Shown here piece after piece: positions 33,773 through 43,337 of a DNA stretch of 64,000 bases. The notes under the pieces were generated by a model. That model did not search any database, was not told where the DNA came from, and worked only from the letters and a program-made list of their open reading frames with translations. The stretch lies in the NCBI RefSeq assembly GCF_014042355.1, contig NZ_JACEZU010000013.1, positions 62,001 to 126,000 on the forward strand. The letters run 5' to 3'. Source of the stretch: Rugamonas apoptosis. GTDB lineage: Bacteria > Pseudomonadota > Gammaproteobacteria > Burkholderiales > Burkholderiaceae_D. Each line of letters begins with the position of its first letter. Positions within the stretch are counted from its first letter, which is position 1. The translations under genes were made by a program, and so were the position numbers.

Positions 33773-35134
33773 CTACCCGTGGCCGCCTTCCAGCCACAGA
33801 TCCAGCGTGCGCAGGCTGTCCTCATTGAGCTCGCCGGCCGCCGCCGCCAGGCGCAAGCGGCCCAGCAGATAGTCGACCCGGCCCTGCATCAGCTCCAGCT
33901 GGGCCGCATACAGGCGCTGCTGCGCATCCAATACGTCGAGCGCGGTGCGGGTACCCACATCGCGCCCCTGGCTGGTCGCGTCCAGCGCGCTGCGCGCCGA
34001 CACCAGCGCCTGCTCCTGCGCGGCCACGCGCGACACGCCCGTGGTGACGGCCAGATAGCCCTCCTGCACGGCCAGACGCACGTCGCGCCTGGCCGCCGCC
34101 AGTTCCTGTTCGGCCTGGCCGACCCGGGCCGCCGCCTCGCGCTGGCGCGAATCGAGTCCGCCGCCGGCATACAGCGGCACGTTCAGCACCAGGCCGATGG
34201 CGGCGTTGCGGTCGCCGCTGGGGGCCACCAGCGGCGACAGGTTGCCGCTCTGGTTACGGGCGCCATAGCTGGCCACCAGATCGACCGTCGGGCGGGCCGC
34301 CAGGCCCTTCTTGGACAGCTCGGCCTGGGCGATCTCCAGCGCCGACTGCCGGGCCAGCACCGCCGTGCTGCGGCCCTCGCCCGTGGCCTGCCAGGCCGCC
34401 AGCGCGGCTGGCTCGGGCGCACGCGGCACGAACGACTGGGCCAGCGGGGCCAGCCCGTCCGGCGCCAGGCCCGTCGTTTCGCGGAACTGCGCCTGGCGCA
34501 GTTCCAGCATCGAACGGGCCGCCACCTCGCGGGTGGTCACCGCGTCCAGCCGCGCCTGCGCCTCGCGCAGGTCGGTGATGCGGTCCTGGCCCACGTCGAA
34601 GCGGGCCTGGGCGCGGTCGCGCTGCTGGCGCACGGCCGCCAGTTCATTGCCCACCACGCGCAGCGTCTCCTCGGCCAGCAATACGCCGAAATAGGCTTGC
34701 GCCACCCGCAGCGCCTGCTCCTGGCGCGCCGCCGCAAAACTGGTCTGGGCCAGCTCGGTCTGCTGGTGCAACTGGCGGCGGCTGGCCAGCGCGCCCCGGT
34801 CGTACAGCGGCTGTACCAGCTGCAGCGTGGCCTGGCGCGCCGTGCCGGTGCTGTCGGTCGACAGCAGCGACGAGACGGGCGGCGCCAGCTCGCCGGTCTG
34901 GTGGTCGTGGATGCGGCTGACGCCGGCCTGCAGGCTCACGCGCGGCCGCAGCAGCGCGTCGCCCTGCAAGGCCTGTTCGCGCCCGGCCAGCAAGGCCTGG
35001 TCGGCCGCCAGGCTGGCCGGATCATTGGCCAGCGACTGGCGGTAGGCGTCTGCCACGTCCATCGCGCCGGCCAGGCCGCCGTACAGGGCCAGCAACAGGC
35101 CGAGGACGGCGGGCTTGGTATGCAACTTCATCAT
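33773..35134 (-). CDS. TolC-family outer-membrane efflux channel
   Basis: About 453 residues from the ATG at 35132-35134, with GGAG upstream. A signal peptide (MMKLHTKPAVLGLLLALYGGLAGA) precedes DVADAYRQSLANDP, the usual TolC/CusC-like mature start. Two efflux repeats follow, with long coiled segments and the family motif TRTALDVLDAQQRLYAAQLE near the end. No lipobox is present, unlike the NodT channel at 12431. It is the last gene of the second RND operon, 4 bp after the permease. Confidence 0.93.
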   Translation of the reverse strand: MMKLHTKPAVLGLLLALYGGLAGAMDVADAYRQSLANDPASLAADQALLAGREQALQGDALLRPRVSLQAGVSRIHDHQTGELAPPVSSLLSTDSTGTARQATLQLVQPLYDRGALASRRQLHQQTELAQTSFAAARQEQALRVAQAYFGVLLAEETLRVVGNELAAVRQQRDRAQARFDVGQDRITDLREAQARLDAVTTREVAARSMLELRQAQFRETTGLAPDGLAPLAQSFVPRAPEPAALAAWQATGEGRSTAVLARQSALEIAQAELSKKGLAARPTVDLVASYGARNQSGNLSPLVAPSGDRNAAIGLVLNVPLYAGGGLDSRQREAAARVGQAEQELAAARRDVRLAVQEGYLAVTTGVSRVAAQEQALVSARSALDATSQGRDVGTRTALDVLDAQQRLYAAQLELMQGRVDYLLGRLRLAAAAGELNEDSLRTLDLWLEGGHG

Positions 35135-35138
35135 CGCT

Positions 35139-38100
35139 TTATTCTCCTTGTGCGGCAACGGGGCGCTGCGCGCGGTAGCAGGCCGCGTACAGGGCCGGCA
35201 AAAAGATCAGGGTCAGCAGCGTGGCCACGGCCAGGCCGCCCATGATGGCCCAGGCCATCGGGCCCCAGAACACCGATTCGGTCAGCGGTACCATGGCCAG
35301 GATGGCGGCCAGCGCGGTCAGCACGATGGGACGCAGGCGGCGCACGGCCGATTCCACGATCGCAGTCCACAGCGGCACGCCCTGCTCCAGGTCCTGGTCG
35401 ATCTGCACCACCAGGATCACCGAGTTGCGGATGATCATCCCAGCCAGCGCGATCACGCCCAGCATGGCCACGAAGCCGAACGGAATCCGGAACGCCGCCA
35501 TGATCAGCGCCACGCCGATCAGGCCCAGCGGCGCGGTCATCAGCACCAGCACCATCTTCTTCATATCCTGCAGCTGGACCATCAACAGCACCAGCACCAC
35601 GATCAAGGTCACCGGCATCACGGCGAACACGGAACGCTGGGCCTTGGCGCTCGATTCGGCCGCGCCGCCCACCTCGATGCCGTAGCCGAGCGGCAGGTCC
35701 TTGTTCATCGCCTGCAGCGTCGGCCACAGCGCGCCCGTCACGTCCGGCGCCTGCGCGCCCTCGATGTCGGCCCGCACGGTCAGGGTCGGGATGCGGTTCC
35801 GGCGCCAGATCTCGCTCTCCTCGCTGTCGAGCGCCAGGCGCGCCACCTGCGACACCGGCACGAACTTGCCGTCACGCAGATAGATCTTGGCGTCCTTCAG
35901 GTTATTCAGGTCGGTGCGCTCGGCGGCCACCAGGCGCGCCATCACGGCAATCGCCTGGTCGTCCTCGCGGTACTGGGTGATCGGGGTGCCCGACAGCGAC
36001 GCTTCCAGCGCGGCCTTGATCTGGACCGAGCTCACACCCAGCGCGCGCGCCTTGTCCTGGTCGACATCGACCCGCACCCGCTTGACGCGCTCGCCCCAGT
36101 CCTCGTTCACTTCACGCACGTGCGGATTGGCGCGCACGATGGCGCCCACCTTGGCGCCGATCTGGCGCACCTTGGCCGGATCGTTGCCGTACACGCGGAA
36201 CTGCACCGGATAGCCCACCGGCGGGCCGTTTTCCAGCCGGTTGACGCGGCCGCGCACGTTGGGGAAGTGTCCGTCGAACAGCTTGCGCAGCTTGGCGATG
36301 GCACGCTCGCGCGCTTCGCCGCCCTTGGTCATGACCATCATCTCGCCCAGGTTCTGGTTGGGCGTCTGCACGTCCAGCGGCAGGTAGAAGCGCGGCGCGC
36401 CGTCGCCCACGAAGCTGGTCACCGCCTCGATGTCCGGATCGCCCTTTAGCAGGCGTTCCAGCTCGGCCACTTCGCGTTCGCTGGCCTCGAAGGTGGACGC
36501 CTTGGGCATCCACAGGTCGACCATCAGTTCAGCGCGGTCGGAAGCGGGGAAGAACTGCTGCGGCACCACCTTGAACAGCGTCAGCGAGCCGGCGAAGATC
36601 ACCAGCGTAATGGCGATCACCCAGCCCCGGTGGCGCAGGCAGAAGTCGACCAGGTGGCGGAACTTGACGTAGAAACCGCGCTGGTATACCGCGTCCTCGT
36701 CGTGATGGGCGTGCGGCTCTTCCTTGAGCAGCTTGAAGCCGATATAGGGCGTAAACAGCACCGCCACCACCCACGACAGGATCAACGCAATGCCCACCAC
36801 CTGGAACAGCGAGTACACATATTCGCCGGTGCCCGACTGGGCAAAGCCTACCGGCAGGAAGCCGGCCGCCGTGATCAGGGTGCCGGTCAGCATGGGGAAC
36901 GCGGTGGCCGTGTAGGCGTAGGTGGCGGCGCGCGCCTTGTCCCAGCCCTGCTCCAGCTTGAGCGCCATCATTTCCACCGCGATGATGGCGTCATCCACCA
37001 GCAGGCCCAGCGCGATGATCAGCGCGCCCAGCGAAATGCGCTGCAGGTCGATGCCCATGATGTACATGGCCAGGAAGGTCATGGCCAGCACCAGCGGGAT
37101 GCACAGCGCCACCACCAGGCCGGTGCGCAGGCCCAGCGAGAAGAAGCTCACCGCCAGCACGATCAGCACCGCTTCGGCCAGGCTCTTCTTGAATTCATGC
37201 ACCGAGTGCTCCACCACGCGCGGCTGGTCGCTGACCGGGTGCAGCTGCACGCCCACCGGCAGGCTGGCCTGGATGCGCTTGACCGTCTCGTCGAGCTGCT
37301 GGCCGAGGTGGATCACGTCGCCGCCCTTGCGCATGCTGACGGCCAGGCCCAGCGCCTGCTGGCCATTGAAGCGCATGCGCGCCACGGCCGGCTCGACGAA
37401 GCCGCGCCGCACCTCGGCGATGTCGCCCAGGCGGAAGGTGCGCTGGCCGGCGTGGATGCCGATGGCGCGGATGTTCTCCACCGAGTCGAACTCGCCGCTG
37501 ACGGTCAGCCGCACCTGCTCGGTGCTGGTCTGCACCGTGCCGGCGGCGGCCACCGCGTTGGTCTGGGCCAGCGTGGCGGCGATCAGGGCCGGGTCCAGCC
37601 CCAGCGAGGCCAGCTTGGCGTTCGACATTTCGACGTAAATCTTTTCCTCCTGCTTGCCCAGCAGGTCGACCTTGTTGACGTCGGCCACGCGCAGGAATTC
37701 GTTGCGCGCCGCGTCGGCCATCTTGCGCAGGTCGGCGTAGTCGAAGCCGTCGCCCGTGATCGCGTACATATTGCCGAAGGTGTCGCCGAATTCATCGTTG
37801 AAGAACGGTCCCTGCACGCCTTGCGGCAGGCTCTGGTGCATGTCGCTCAGCTTCTTGCGCACCTGGTACCACACGTCCGGCACCCGCGCCGGCGGCACCG
37901 CCTCGCGCAGGTTGATCTTGATCTGGGTTTCGCCCGGCTTGACGTAGGTCGACATGTAGTCGATCTCGGCCACGCCCTGCAGCTTGCGCTCCATCAGGTC
38001 CGTCACCTGGTCGGCCATCTGCTGGGCCGAACTACCCGGCCAGTAGGTCTGCACCACCATGGTCTTGATGGTGAACTCGGGGTCTTCCTTCTGGCCCAGG

Positions 38101-38201
38101 CTGCCGTAGGCCAGGATGCCGGCCACCGTCAGCAGCATCAGCAGGAAAGCGATCATCTGCTGATGCTTGAGCGCCCATTCGGACAAATTGACACCCTTCA
38201 T
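35139..38201 (-). CDS. RND efflux transporter permease (second system)
   Basis: 1020 residues. The first membrane helix is followed by a porter domain, and the TM4 proton-relay motif appears as IALGLLVDDAIIAVEMMALK. It differs clearly from the permease at 7394-10516, so this is an independent pump. The start overlaps the adaptor stop by 4 bp and the TolC gene follows at once, giving a complete adaptor-permease-channel operon. Its promoter region carries a TGAC-N6-GTCA-type repeat shared with the catabolic operons, suggesting it exports a pathway substrate or toxic intermediate. Confidence 0.95.
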   Translation of the reverse strand: MKGVNLSEWALKHQQMIAFLLMLLTVAGILAYGSLGQKEDPEFTIKTMVVQTYWPGSSAQQMADQVTDLMERKLQGVAEIDYMSTYVKPGETQIKINLREAVPPARVPDVWYQVRKKLSDMHQSLPQGVQGPFFNDEFGDTFGNMYAITGDGFDYADLRKMADAARNEFLRVADVNKVDLLGKQEEKIYVEMSNAKLASLGLDPALIAATLAQTNAVAAAGTVQTSTEQVRLTVSGEFDSVENIRAIGIHAGQRTFRLGDIAEVRRGFVEPAVARMRFNGQQALGLAVSMRKGGDVIHLGQQLDETVKRIQASLPVGVQLHPVSDQPRVVEHSVHEFKKSLAEAVLIVLAVSFFSLGLRTGLVVALCIPLVLAMTFLAMYIMGIDLQRISLGALIIALGLLVDDAIIAVEMMALKLEQGWDKARAATYAYTATAFPMLTGTLITAAGFLPVGFAQSGTGEYVYSLFQVVGIALILSWVVAVLFTPYIGFKLLKEEPHAHHDEDAVYQRGFYVKFRHLVDFCLRHRGWVIAITLVIFAGSLTLFKVVPQQFFPASDRAELMVDLWMPKASTFEASEREVAELERLLKGDPDIEAVTSFVGDGAPRFYLPLDVQTPNQNLGEMMVMTKGGEARERAIAKLRKLFDGHFPNVRGRVNRLENGPPVGYPVQFRVYGNDPAKVRQIGAKVGAIVRANPHVREVNEDWGERVKRVRVDVDQDKARALGVSSVQIKAALEASLSGTPITQYREDDQAIAVMARLVAAERTDLNNLKDAKIYLRDGKFVPVSQVARLALDSEESEIWRRNRIPTLTVRADIEGAQAPDVTGALWPTLQAMNKDLPLGYGIEVGGAAESSAKAQRSVFAVMPVTLIVVLVLLMVQLQDMKKMVLVLMTAPLGLIGVALIMAAFRIPFGFVAMLGVIALAGMIIRNSVILVVQIDQDLEQGVPLWTAIVESAVRRLRPIVLTALAAILAMVPLTESVFWGPMAWAIMGGLAVATLLTLIFLPALYAACYRAQRPVAAQGE

Positions 38202-39286
38202 TTGGCGCCTCCGGTCACGCGCACCAACTGGTGCGGCTGCAGCAGGTGCACGCCCGCCGTCACCACCGTCTCGCCGCCAGCCAGGCCCGCCGTCACGAGT
38301 ACGCTGTCATTTTGGGCGCTGCCCAGCTGCACTTCGCGCGCGGCCACGCGCTGGTTCTTGGGATCGACCACCCACACCAGGCGCTTGCCGTCGCCGTCGA
38401 CGATGGCCGTCAGCGGCAGCCGGATGGCGCTCTTGCCGTCGACATCGGGCGCATGTACCGACGCCGTCATGCCCAGCCGCAGCAGGGCCGGATCGGGCTG
38501 CTCGATGGTGATGCGGGCCGAATAGGTGCGCGTGACGCTGTCCGTGTCCGGCGCCAGCTGGCGCAAGCTGCCATGCCAGGTCCGGCCGGGGTGGGCCCAG
38601 ACCGACACCTCCAGCGCGCGTGCCAGGCGCAATTCGTCCACGCGTGACTCGGGAATGCTAATCGCCACCTCGCGCTCGCCATCGGCCGCCAGCGTCACCA
38701 CCGGCTGGCCGGCCGCCACCACTTGACCCGCCTCGGCCTGCAGGGCGCTGACCACGCCGTCGCGGTCGGCCACCAGGCTGGTGTAGCCACGCTGGTTGAC
38801 GTTCAACTGCTGGCGCGCCAGGGCCGAGCGCAGCTGCGCTTCGGCCTGTTGCAGCGCCAGGCGCTGGTGGTCCAGCTCCGCCTGCGAGGCGAACTGGCGC
38901 GCCAGCAGCTGCTCGGTACGGGCCAGGTCCACCTTGGCCTGCGCCACGCGGCTCTGGGCCGCGTCGGTATCGGCGCCGGCGGCCGTCAGCAGCAGGCTTT
39001 CCTGCGCCGCATCCAGTTGCAGCAGCGGTTGGCCGCGCTTGACATGGCTGCCCACCTCCACCAGGCGGGCAACGATCTTGCCGCTGGTGCGAAAGCCCAG
39101 CTGGCTCTCGTAACGGGCGCGGATCTCGCCCGAGTAGTTGGCGCCCACCGTGCCATTGCCCTGGCCGGCGACCACGGTGCGCACCACGCGCACCTCCTCA
39201 TGCTCGGCGGTTGGCGCGGGGGAGCAGCCGGCCAGGAGGCTGGCCGCGCTGATGGCAAGGGCTGCTGTTCGATAGTTCACGTTCAC
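38198..39286 (-). CDS. RND efflux membrane-fusion lipoprotein (second system)
   Basis: 362 residues of the HlyD/AcrA class with a lipoprotein signal ending AASLLAGCSPAP. Lipoyl halves (GFRTSGKIVARLVEVGSHVKRGQ and DGVVSALQAEAGQVVAAGQ) flank a helical hairpin. It anchors in the inner membrane through the lipid on the Cys and bridges the permease to the TolC-type channel. It is the first gene of the operon, with a well-formed promoter just upstream (39317-39345). Confidence 0.94.
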   Translation of the reverse strand: MNVNYRTAALAISAASLLAGCSPAPTAEHEEVRVVRTVVAGQGNGTVGANYSGEIRARYESQLGFRTSGKIVARLVEVGSHVKRGQPLLQLDAAQESLLLTAAGADTDAAQSRVAQAKVDLARTEQLLARQFASQAELDHQRLALQQAEAQLRSALARQQLNVNQRGYTSLVADRDGVVSALQAEAGQVVAAGQPVVTLAADGEREVAISIPESRVDELRLARALEVSVWAHPGRTWHGSLRQLAPDTDSVTRTYSARITIEQPDPALLRLGMTASVHAPDVDGKSAIRLPLTAIVDGDGKRLVWVVDPKNQRVAAREVQLGSAQNDSVLVTAGLAGGETVVTAGVHLLQPHQLVRVTGGAK

Positions 39287-39316
39287 TTCAAAGTCCTCCT
39301 TAGGTCAGGTATGCTC

Positions 39317-39348
39317 ACTATAACCCATAACGAGTCATTTGTCATTAT
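39317..39348 (-). promoter_or_regulatory. promoter and TGAC/GTCA-type operator of the second RND operon
   Basis: On the minus strand ATGACA (39340-39345) and TATAGT (39317-39322) are 17 bp apart. An 8-6-8 repeat, ATAACGAG-N6-GTCATTAT at 39327-39348, covers the -35 box and spacer. One half is identical to the consensus seen at 55303 and the other matches in part. Confidence 0.6.
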
Positions 39349-39634
39349 GACGTTTTATTCAGAGTGACGATACATACAAGTTACTTGCAGGCAAAAGGAG
39401 GACGGCGCCGGACAGCGCTGGCGCAGCGGACAAAAACAGCAGGAAATGAGGGGAAACCGGCGGAAGAATTGCGGCGAGGAACCGGGCCGGCAAGCCCGGT
39501 CGGGCATTACCGGCGATGGCCGGTCGCGCCCGGCAAAGGGCGGCTTAGACGTGTGGGAACGGGGGATCAGGCGGCGCCGTGGCCGCGCGCCGGAACGCTA
39601 TCCGGACCGCAGGCCAGGCGCATGGCGGGCAAAC
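39349..39634. other. non-coding stretch between the RND promoter and a TetR gene
   Basis: The gene-free gap runs from 39287 to 39634. Apart from the promoter and operator at 39317-39348 I see no convincing ribosome site, hairpin with a T-run or repeat in it. Open frames crossing it are antisense to the TetR genes and lack coding character. Confidence 0.5.
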
Positions 39635-40342
39635 TCAGTCGGCGCCAGCTTCCTGCGACTTGGCGCGGGCCTGGGCGCGCGCCAGCAGGGATTCGGCCGG
39701 CGGCACCAGCTTGGGCAAGGCTGGAGCCATGACGCGCTCGGTGTCCATGACCGACATGCCCAGCGTGCGCAACACGGCGGCGACAATTTTTTCCGGATAG
39801 TCCTTGGCAACGCGGCCCTGCGCCATACGGTTGATGGCCACCAGCGCGGCGCCGGCGGCGACGTCGAGCACGATGTCAAGCGGCACCGGGGCAAAGCAGC
39901 CCGACTTCTGCCCTTCCTCCAGGTCCGCCGGCAAATAGCGGAACACGGCGCTCTGGTCGCCCAGCAGGCGCAGGCCGGCGCCCGCCAGGAACCGCGCCAG
40001 CAGGCGCTGGGAGCGGGCCAGGTGCAGGTAGCAGCGCATGCCGGTCGCCACCCGCAGCGCCGGATCGGCGATATCGGCGACCGCCGGTTCGATCAGCTGG
40101 ATCATTTCGGCGCTCAGTTCGCTGCTGACGGCGGCCAGCAGATCGTCATTGGTGCGGAAGTAATTGTAGAACGAGCCCTGCGACACTTCGGCCGCCGCCA
40201 CCACATCGGGAATGATGCTGGCGCCGACGCCCTTCTCGGCAAACACGATCATGGCGCTTTCGATCAGGCGCTTGCGCATGCGTTCGCGCCGTTCGGCGGC
40301 AACGCGGGGACGGTGGTCGGTGGACTTGGCGGCGTCGGGCAT
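39635..40342 (-). CDS. TetR-family regulator
   Basis: 235 residues. The helix-turn-helix contains SAMIVFAEKGVGASIIPDV and SQGSFYNYFRTNDDLL at about residues 30-70, and a helical ligand domain follows. It is similar throughout the N-terminal part to the TetR proteins at 23667 and 40400. It lies downstream of the second TetR gene on the same strand (57 bp gap), so the pair may be cotranscribed. Position between the RND operon and the second aromatic operon makes both likely targets. Confidence 0.92.
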   Translation of the reverse strand: MPDAAKSTDHRPRVAAERRERMRKRLIESAMIVFAEKGVGASIIPDVVAAAEVSQGSFYNYFRTNDDLLAAVSSELSAEMIQLIEPAVADIADPALRVATGMRCYLHLARSQRLLARFLAGAGLRLLGDQSAVFRYLPADLEEGQKSGCFAPVPLDIVLDVAAGAALVAINRMAQGRVAKDYPEKIVAAVLRTLGMSVMDTERVMAPALPKLVPPAESLLARAQARAKSQEAGAD

Positions 40343-40399
40343 GGTCAGTCAGTGCGGGGCTGGGTGAATGAGGACGGGGCGATCATAGCAGATCGTCGC

Positions 40400-41080
40400 C
40401 TAACCGGGAAAAACCTGGGTGCGGCGCAGGATGGAGCTGGGCGGCAGGTCGAACATCGGCAACGGCAACGCCGCCAGCCGGGTGGCCTCGGCGCGCGCCA
40501 GGCCCAGCGCCCGCAACAGGGCGCGCACGCTGACGTCGGGATAGTCGTCATCCTGCGGCTCGCGCGCCACGGCATAGGCGGCGCTCAGCACCACCCCCAC
40601 CACCAGGTCGGCCGCCACCCGCTGGCTGATATCGTGGAAGCGCCTGGTGGCGATGCCCAGCGCCACGTCGCGCGCCATGAAGCGCAGGCCGAGCAGGCTG
40701 CTGTTGGCGGTCGGGAACGGCAGGCGCGCCATGAAGGTGCCAAACAGCGGGAAGCGCATCACGGCATGCAGCAGCAGCCGGGCGCCGCAAGCGATGCGCT
40801 CGGCCGGGTCTTCGCTGTGCTGCACTACCGGGTCGATGGCGCGCAGCAGCTCGTCGTTGATCTCGCTGGCCACCTCGGCCATCAATTCATCGTTGGTGCG
40901 GAAGTAGTTATAGAACGAGCCGCGCGCCATGCCTGCCTGGGCGATCACATCCTCGATCACGGCATGCGGGCCCTTCTGCGCAAACACCAGCAAGGCGCTC
41001 TCAAGCAGTCTGGCGCGGGTCTTGGCGCGGCGCCGGGCGGCGACGCGGGTACGGTGGTTTTGTGGGTCTTCAATGTTCAT
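40400..41080 (-). CDS. TetR-family regulator
   Basis: 226 residues. The DNA-binding domain includes SALLVFAQKGPHAVIEDVI and ARGSFYNYFRTNDELM. It is divergent from the aromatic operon at 41207, with 126 bp between them holding a TTGAC-N6-GTCATT repeat over the operon's -35 box, the expected layout for a local repressor. The strong likeness of its recognition helix region to that of the neighbouring TetR (FYNYFRTND in both) suggests overlapping binding sites. Confidence 0.92.
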   Translation of the reverse strand: MNIEDPQNHRTRVAARRRAKTRARLLESALLVFAQKGPHAVIEDVIAQAGMARGSFYNYFRTNDELMAEVASEINDELLRAIDPVVQHSEDPAERIACGARLLLHAVMRFPLFGTFMARLPFPTANSSLLGLRFMARDVALGIATRRFHDISQRVAADLVVGVVLSAAYAVAREPQDDDYPDVSVRALLRALGLARAEATRLAALPLPMFDLPPSSILRRTQVFPG

Positions 41081-41113
41081 TTTCGTCTCTTTGCGGCCAT
41101 TGTACGCAAATTC

Positions 41114-41146
41114 CTATTGACACGCCAGTCATTCTGACGGTACTGT
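41114..41146 (+). promoter_or_regulatory. promoter and TGAC-N6-GTCA operator of the second aromatic operon
   Basis: TTGACA at 41117-41122 and TACTGT at 41141-41146 are 18 bp apart. The repeat ATTGAC-N6-GTCATT (41116-41133) covers the -35 box. It lies 61 bp before the dioxygenase start and 34 bp upstream of the divergent TetR start. Confidence 0.65.
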
Positions 41147-41206
41147 CACTATCAAATACAAACGGGCCTGTCCACGCGGACACCCAGAGACCGGAGACTT
41201 CTCTCG

Positions 41207-42349
41207 ATGAAACAACCTTCCAACGGTGTGCTGCGTACGCCGCATGCCTACCCCCAAAGCGCGCTGCCGCCCGGCGTCCAACCGCTGGCCCGACCGGTGC
41301 CGCTGGTCAAGGCCCAGTCGCTGGCCTTCCTGATGTTCGAAAAACCCGACCTGGCCGCGTGCGAAAACTTCCTCACCGATTTCGGCCTGCAAACGGTTGA
41401 ACGCACCGCCGAGCGCCTGCTGATGCGCGGCAGCGGACCGCAGGCCTGCATCTACATGGCACGCCGCGGCCGTCGTGCGCGCTACCTCGGCGCCGCCTTC
41501 AGCGTGGCCGGCGAGGCCGAGCTGGCCCTGCTGGAGACGCGCATCGGCGCGCGCCGCCTGCCGGCCGGCGCCATCCCCGGCGGCGGCAGCGGCGTCGAGC
41601 TGACCGACCCGGCCGGCAATGTACTGTGGCTGATCTGCGGCCAGCGGGCGCCGGCGCCCCTGCCGCTGCGCGCCCCGCTGCTGGCCGACACCAATTGCTA
41701 CGGCCAGCTGCGGCGCGTCAACCGCACCGTGCGCCCGCCGATGGAGCCGGCCGCCGTCGCCAAGCTGGGCCACGTGGTGCTGCAGACGGTGGACTTCGCC
41801 GGCATGGCCGACTGGTATATGCGCCACCTGGGCCTGATCCCCACCGACGTCCAGTACCTGGCCGACGGCTCGCCCAACCTGGCCTTCTTCCGGCTCGACC
41901 TGGGCGACACGCCGGCCGACCACCACAGCTTCGTGCTGGCCGGCGGGATCGAGGAAAAGTATGAGCACAGCGCCTACGAGGTGGTCGACCTGGACGCGCT
42001 GGGCCAAGGCCAGAACGTGCTGCGCGCCAACGGCCACCGCCATATGTGGGGCATCGGCCGCCACGTGCTGGGCAGCCAGTTGTTCGACTACTGGTGCGAC
42101 CCGGACGGCATGGAATTCGAACACTACACGGACGGCGACGTTTTCACGGCCAGCCACGAAACCCACTACGTGCCGCTCGAGCTGTCAGGGATCTGGGCCT
42201 GGGGCCACGACGTGCCGGCCTCGATGGGCGTCAAGCGCGACCTCGGCACGCTGGTCAAGATCGTGCGCCTGCTGCGCCAGGGCCGTTTGTCGCTGGCGCG
42301 GCTGCAACTGCTCGGACGCGCCATGTCCGCGCCGCGCCCCTGGCTCTAA
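41207..42349 (+). CDS. extradiol dioxygenase-like VOC protein
   Basis: 380 residues with two vicinal-oxygen-chelate domains. By pattern the metal ligands are His189 (KLGHVVLQT), His254 (YEHSAYEV) and Glu305 (GMEFEHYTDG), with HHSFVLAG holding the probable catalytic His. It belongs to the type I extradiol group but is clearly distinct from the pair at 25712 and 57230. It leads an operon with an FAH-family hydrolase, an MDR reductase and an acyl-CoA synthetase. It may cleave a hydroxyquinol, gentisate-like or alkylcatechol ring; the substrate is unknown. Confidence 0.88.
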   Translation: MKQPSNGVLRTPHAYPQSALPPGVQPLARPVPLVKAQSLAFLMFEKPDLAACENFLTDFGLQTVERTAERLLMRGSGPQACIYMARRGRRARYLGAAFSVAGEAELALLETRIGARRLPAGAIPGGGSGVELTDPAGNVLWLICGQRAPAPLPLRAPLLADTNCYGQLRRVNRTVRPPMEPAAVAKLGHVVLQTVDFAGMADWYMRHLGLIPTDVQYLADGSPNLAFFRLDLGDTPADHHSFVLAGGIEEKYEHSAYEVVDLDALGQGQNVLRANGHRHMWGIGRHVLGSQLFDYWCDPDGMEFEHYTDGDVFTASHETHYVPLELSGIWAWGHDVPASMGVKRDLGTLVKIVRLLRQGRLSLARLQLLGRAMSAPRPWL

Positions 42350-42380
42350 CCGCAACCCACTTATTCCCTAGGAGATCTTT

Positions 42381-43337
42381 ATGGCAGTCCAAGTCGTCCG
42401 TTACCTGCAAGACGATGCCCCCGCATGGGGCGTCGTCCATGACCGGCGCGTCGCGCCCCTGTCCGGCCACTGGCCCAGCACCGCCGATTTCGTCCGCGGC
42501 GGTCTCGATGCCGCCTGGGCCAGCACCGCGGCCGAAGCCACCCTCAACCTGGACCGGCTGCAGCTGCTCTCGCCCGTCACCAGCGACCGCCAGTTCGTGT
42601 GCCAGGGCACCAACTACGCCACCCATGTGCGCGAATCGGGCATGGATCCCGACGCCATTCCCTTCAATACCCTGTTTACCAAGGCGCCGTCGTGCCTGAC
42701 CTCGGCCCACGCCGACGTGGTGCGGCCGGCCCATGTGCGCCTGCTCGATTACGAAGTCGAGCTGGGGCTGGTGATGCGGCGCGCGCTGACGGCGCCCGTC
42801 ACGGTGGAACCGGACCAGCTGCACGAATACCTGGCCGGCGTCACCGTCGTCAACGACCTGTCGGCGCGCGACGTGCAGCTGCCGCAGGCCCAGTTCTACA
42901 AGGGCAAGAGCTACCGCGGCTTCGGCCCCACCGGCCCGTTCCTGCTGCTGCTCAGCCCCGCCGAGTGGCGCCGCTGGCCCGAGCTGCGCCTGCGCCTGCA
43001 CGTGAACGGCCAGCCGCGCCAGGATTCCTACGCCGGCGACATGATCTTCCAGCCGCACCGCACGCTGTCCGAATTGTCGGCCCTGCACGACATGCAGCCG
43101 GGCGACCTGATCGCGACCGGCACCCCGGCCGGCTGCGCGGCGCGCGCGCCGGGCAAGCTGGTGATGTGGGTCATGCGCCACCTGCTGTCGGACGGCGCCA
43201 AGTGGCGCCTGTTCATTCAGAAAGGCCAGCGCAACCCGGCCTACCTGCAGCCGAACGACGTGGTCACGGCGTCGATCCGCACCGACGACGGCAGCCTGGA
43301 TCTGGGCGAGCAGCGCAACCGGATCGTGGCGCCATGA
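42381..43337 (+). CDS. fumarylacetoacetate hydrolase family protein
   Basis: 318 residues. The C-terminal FAH fold shows the metal-binding YEVELGLVM, VNDLSARDVQ and the YKGKSYRGFGPTGPF and GDMIFQPHRTL segments typical of the family. Enzymes here hydrolyse or decarboxylate ring-fission products. It follows the VOC dioxygenase by 31 bp with GGAGA before its ATG, so it should act on that product. Its stop overlaps the next start by 4 bp. Confidence 0.9.
   Translation: MAVQVVRYLQDDAPAWGVVHDRRVAPLSGHWPSTADFVRGGLDAAWASTAAEATLNLDRLQLLSPVTSDRQFVCQGTNYATHVRESGMDPDAIPFNTLFTKAPSCLTSAHADVVRPAHVRLLDYEVELGLVMRRALTAPVTVEPDQLHEYLAGVTVVNDLSARDVQLPQAQFYKGKSYRGFGPTGPFLLLLSPAEWRRWPELRLRLHVNGQPRQDSYAGDMIFQPHRTLSELSALHDMQPGDLIATGTPAGCAARAPGKLVMWVMRHLLSDGAKWRLFIQKGQRNPAYLQPNDVVTASIRTDDGSLDLGEQRNRIVAP

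Noticed and set aside
39446..41137. 563-codon open frame on the plus strand
   Set aside because: It is antisense to the two tandem TetR genes and shows no domain; the TetR reading is clearly correct.
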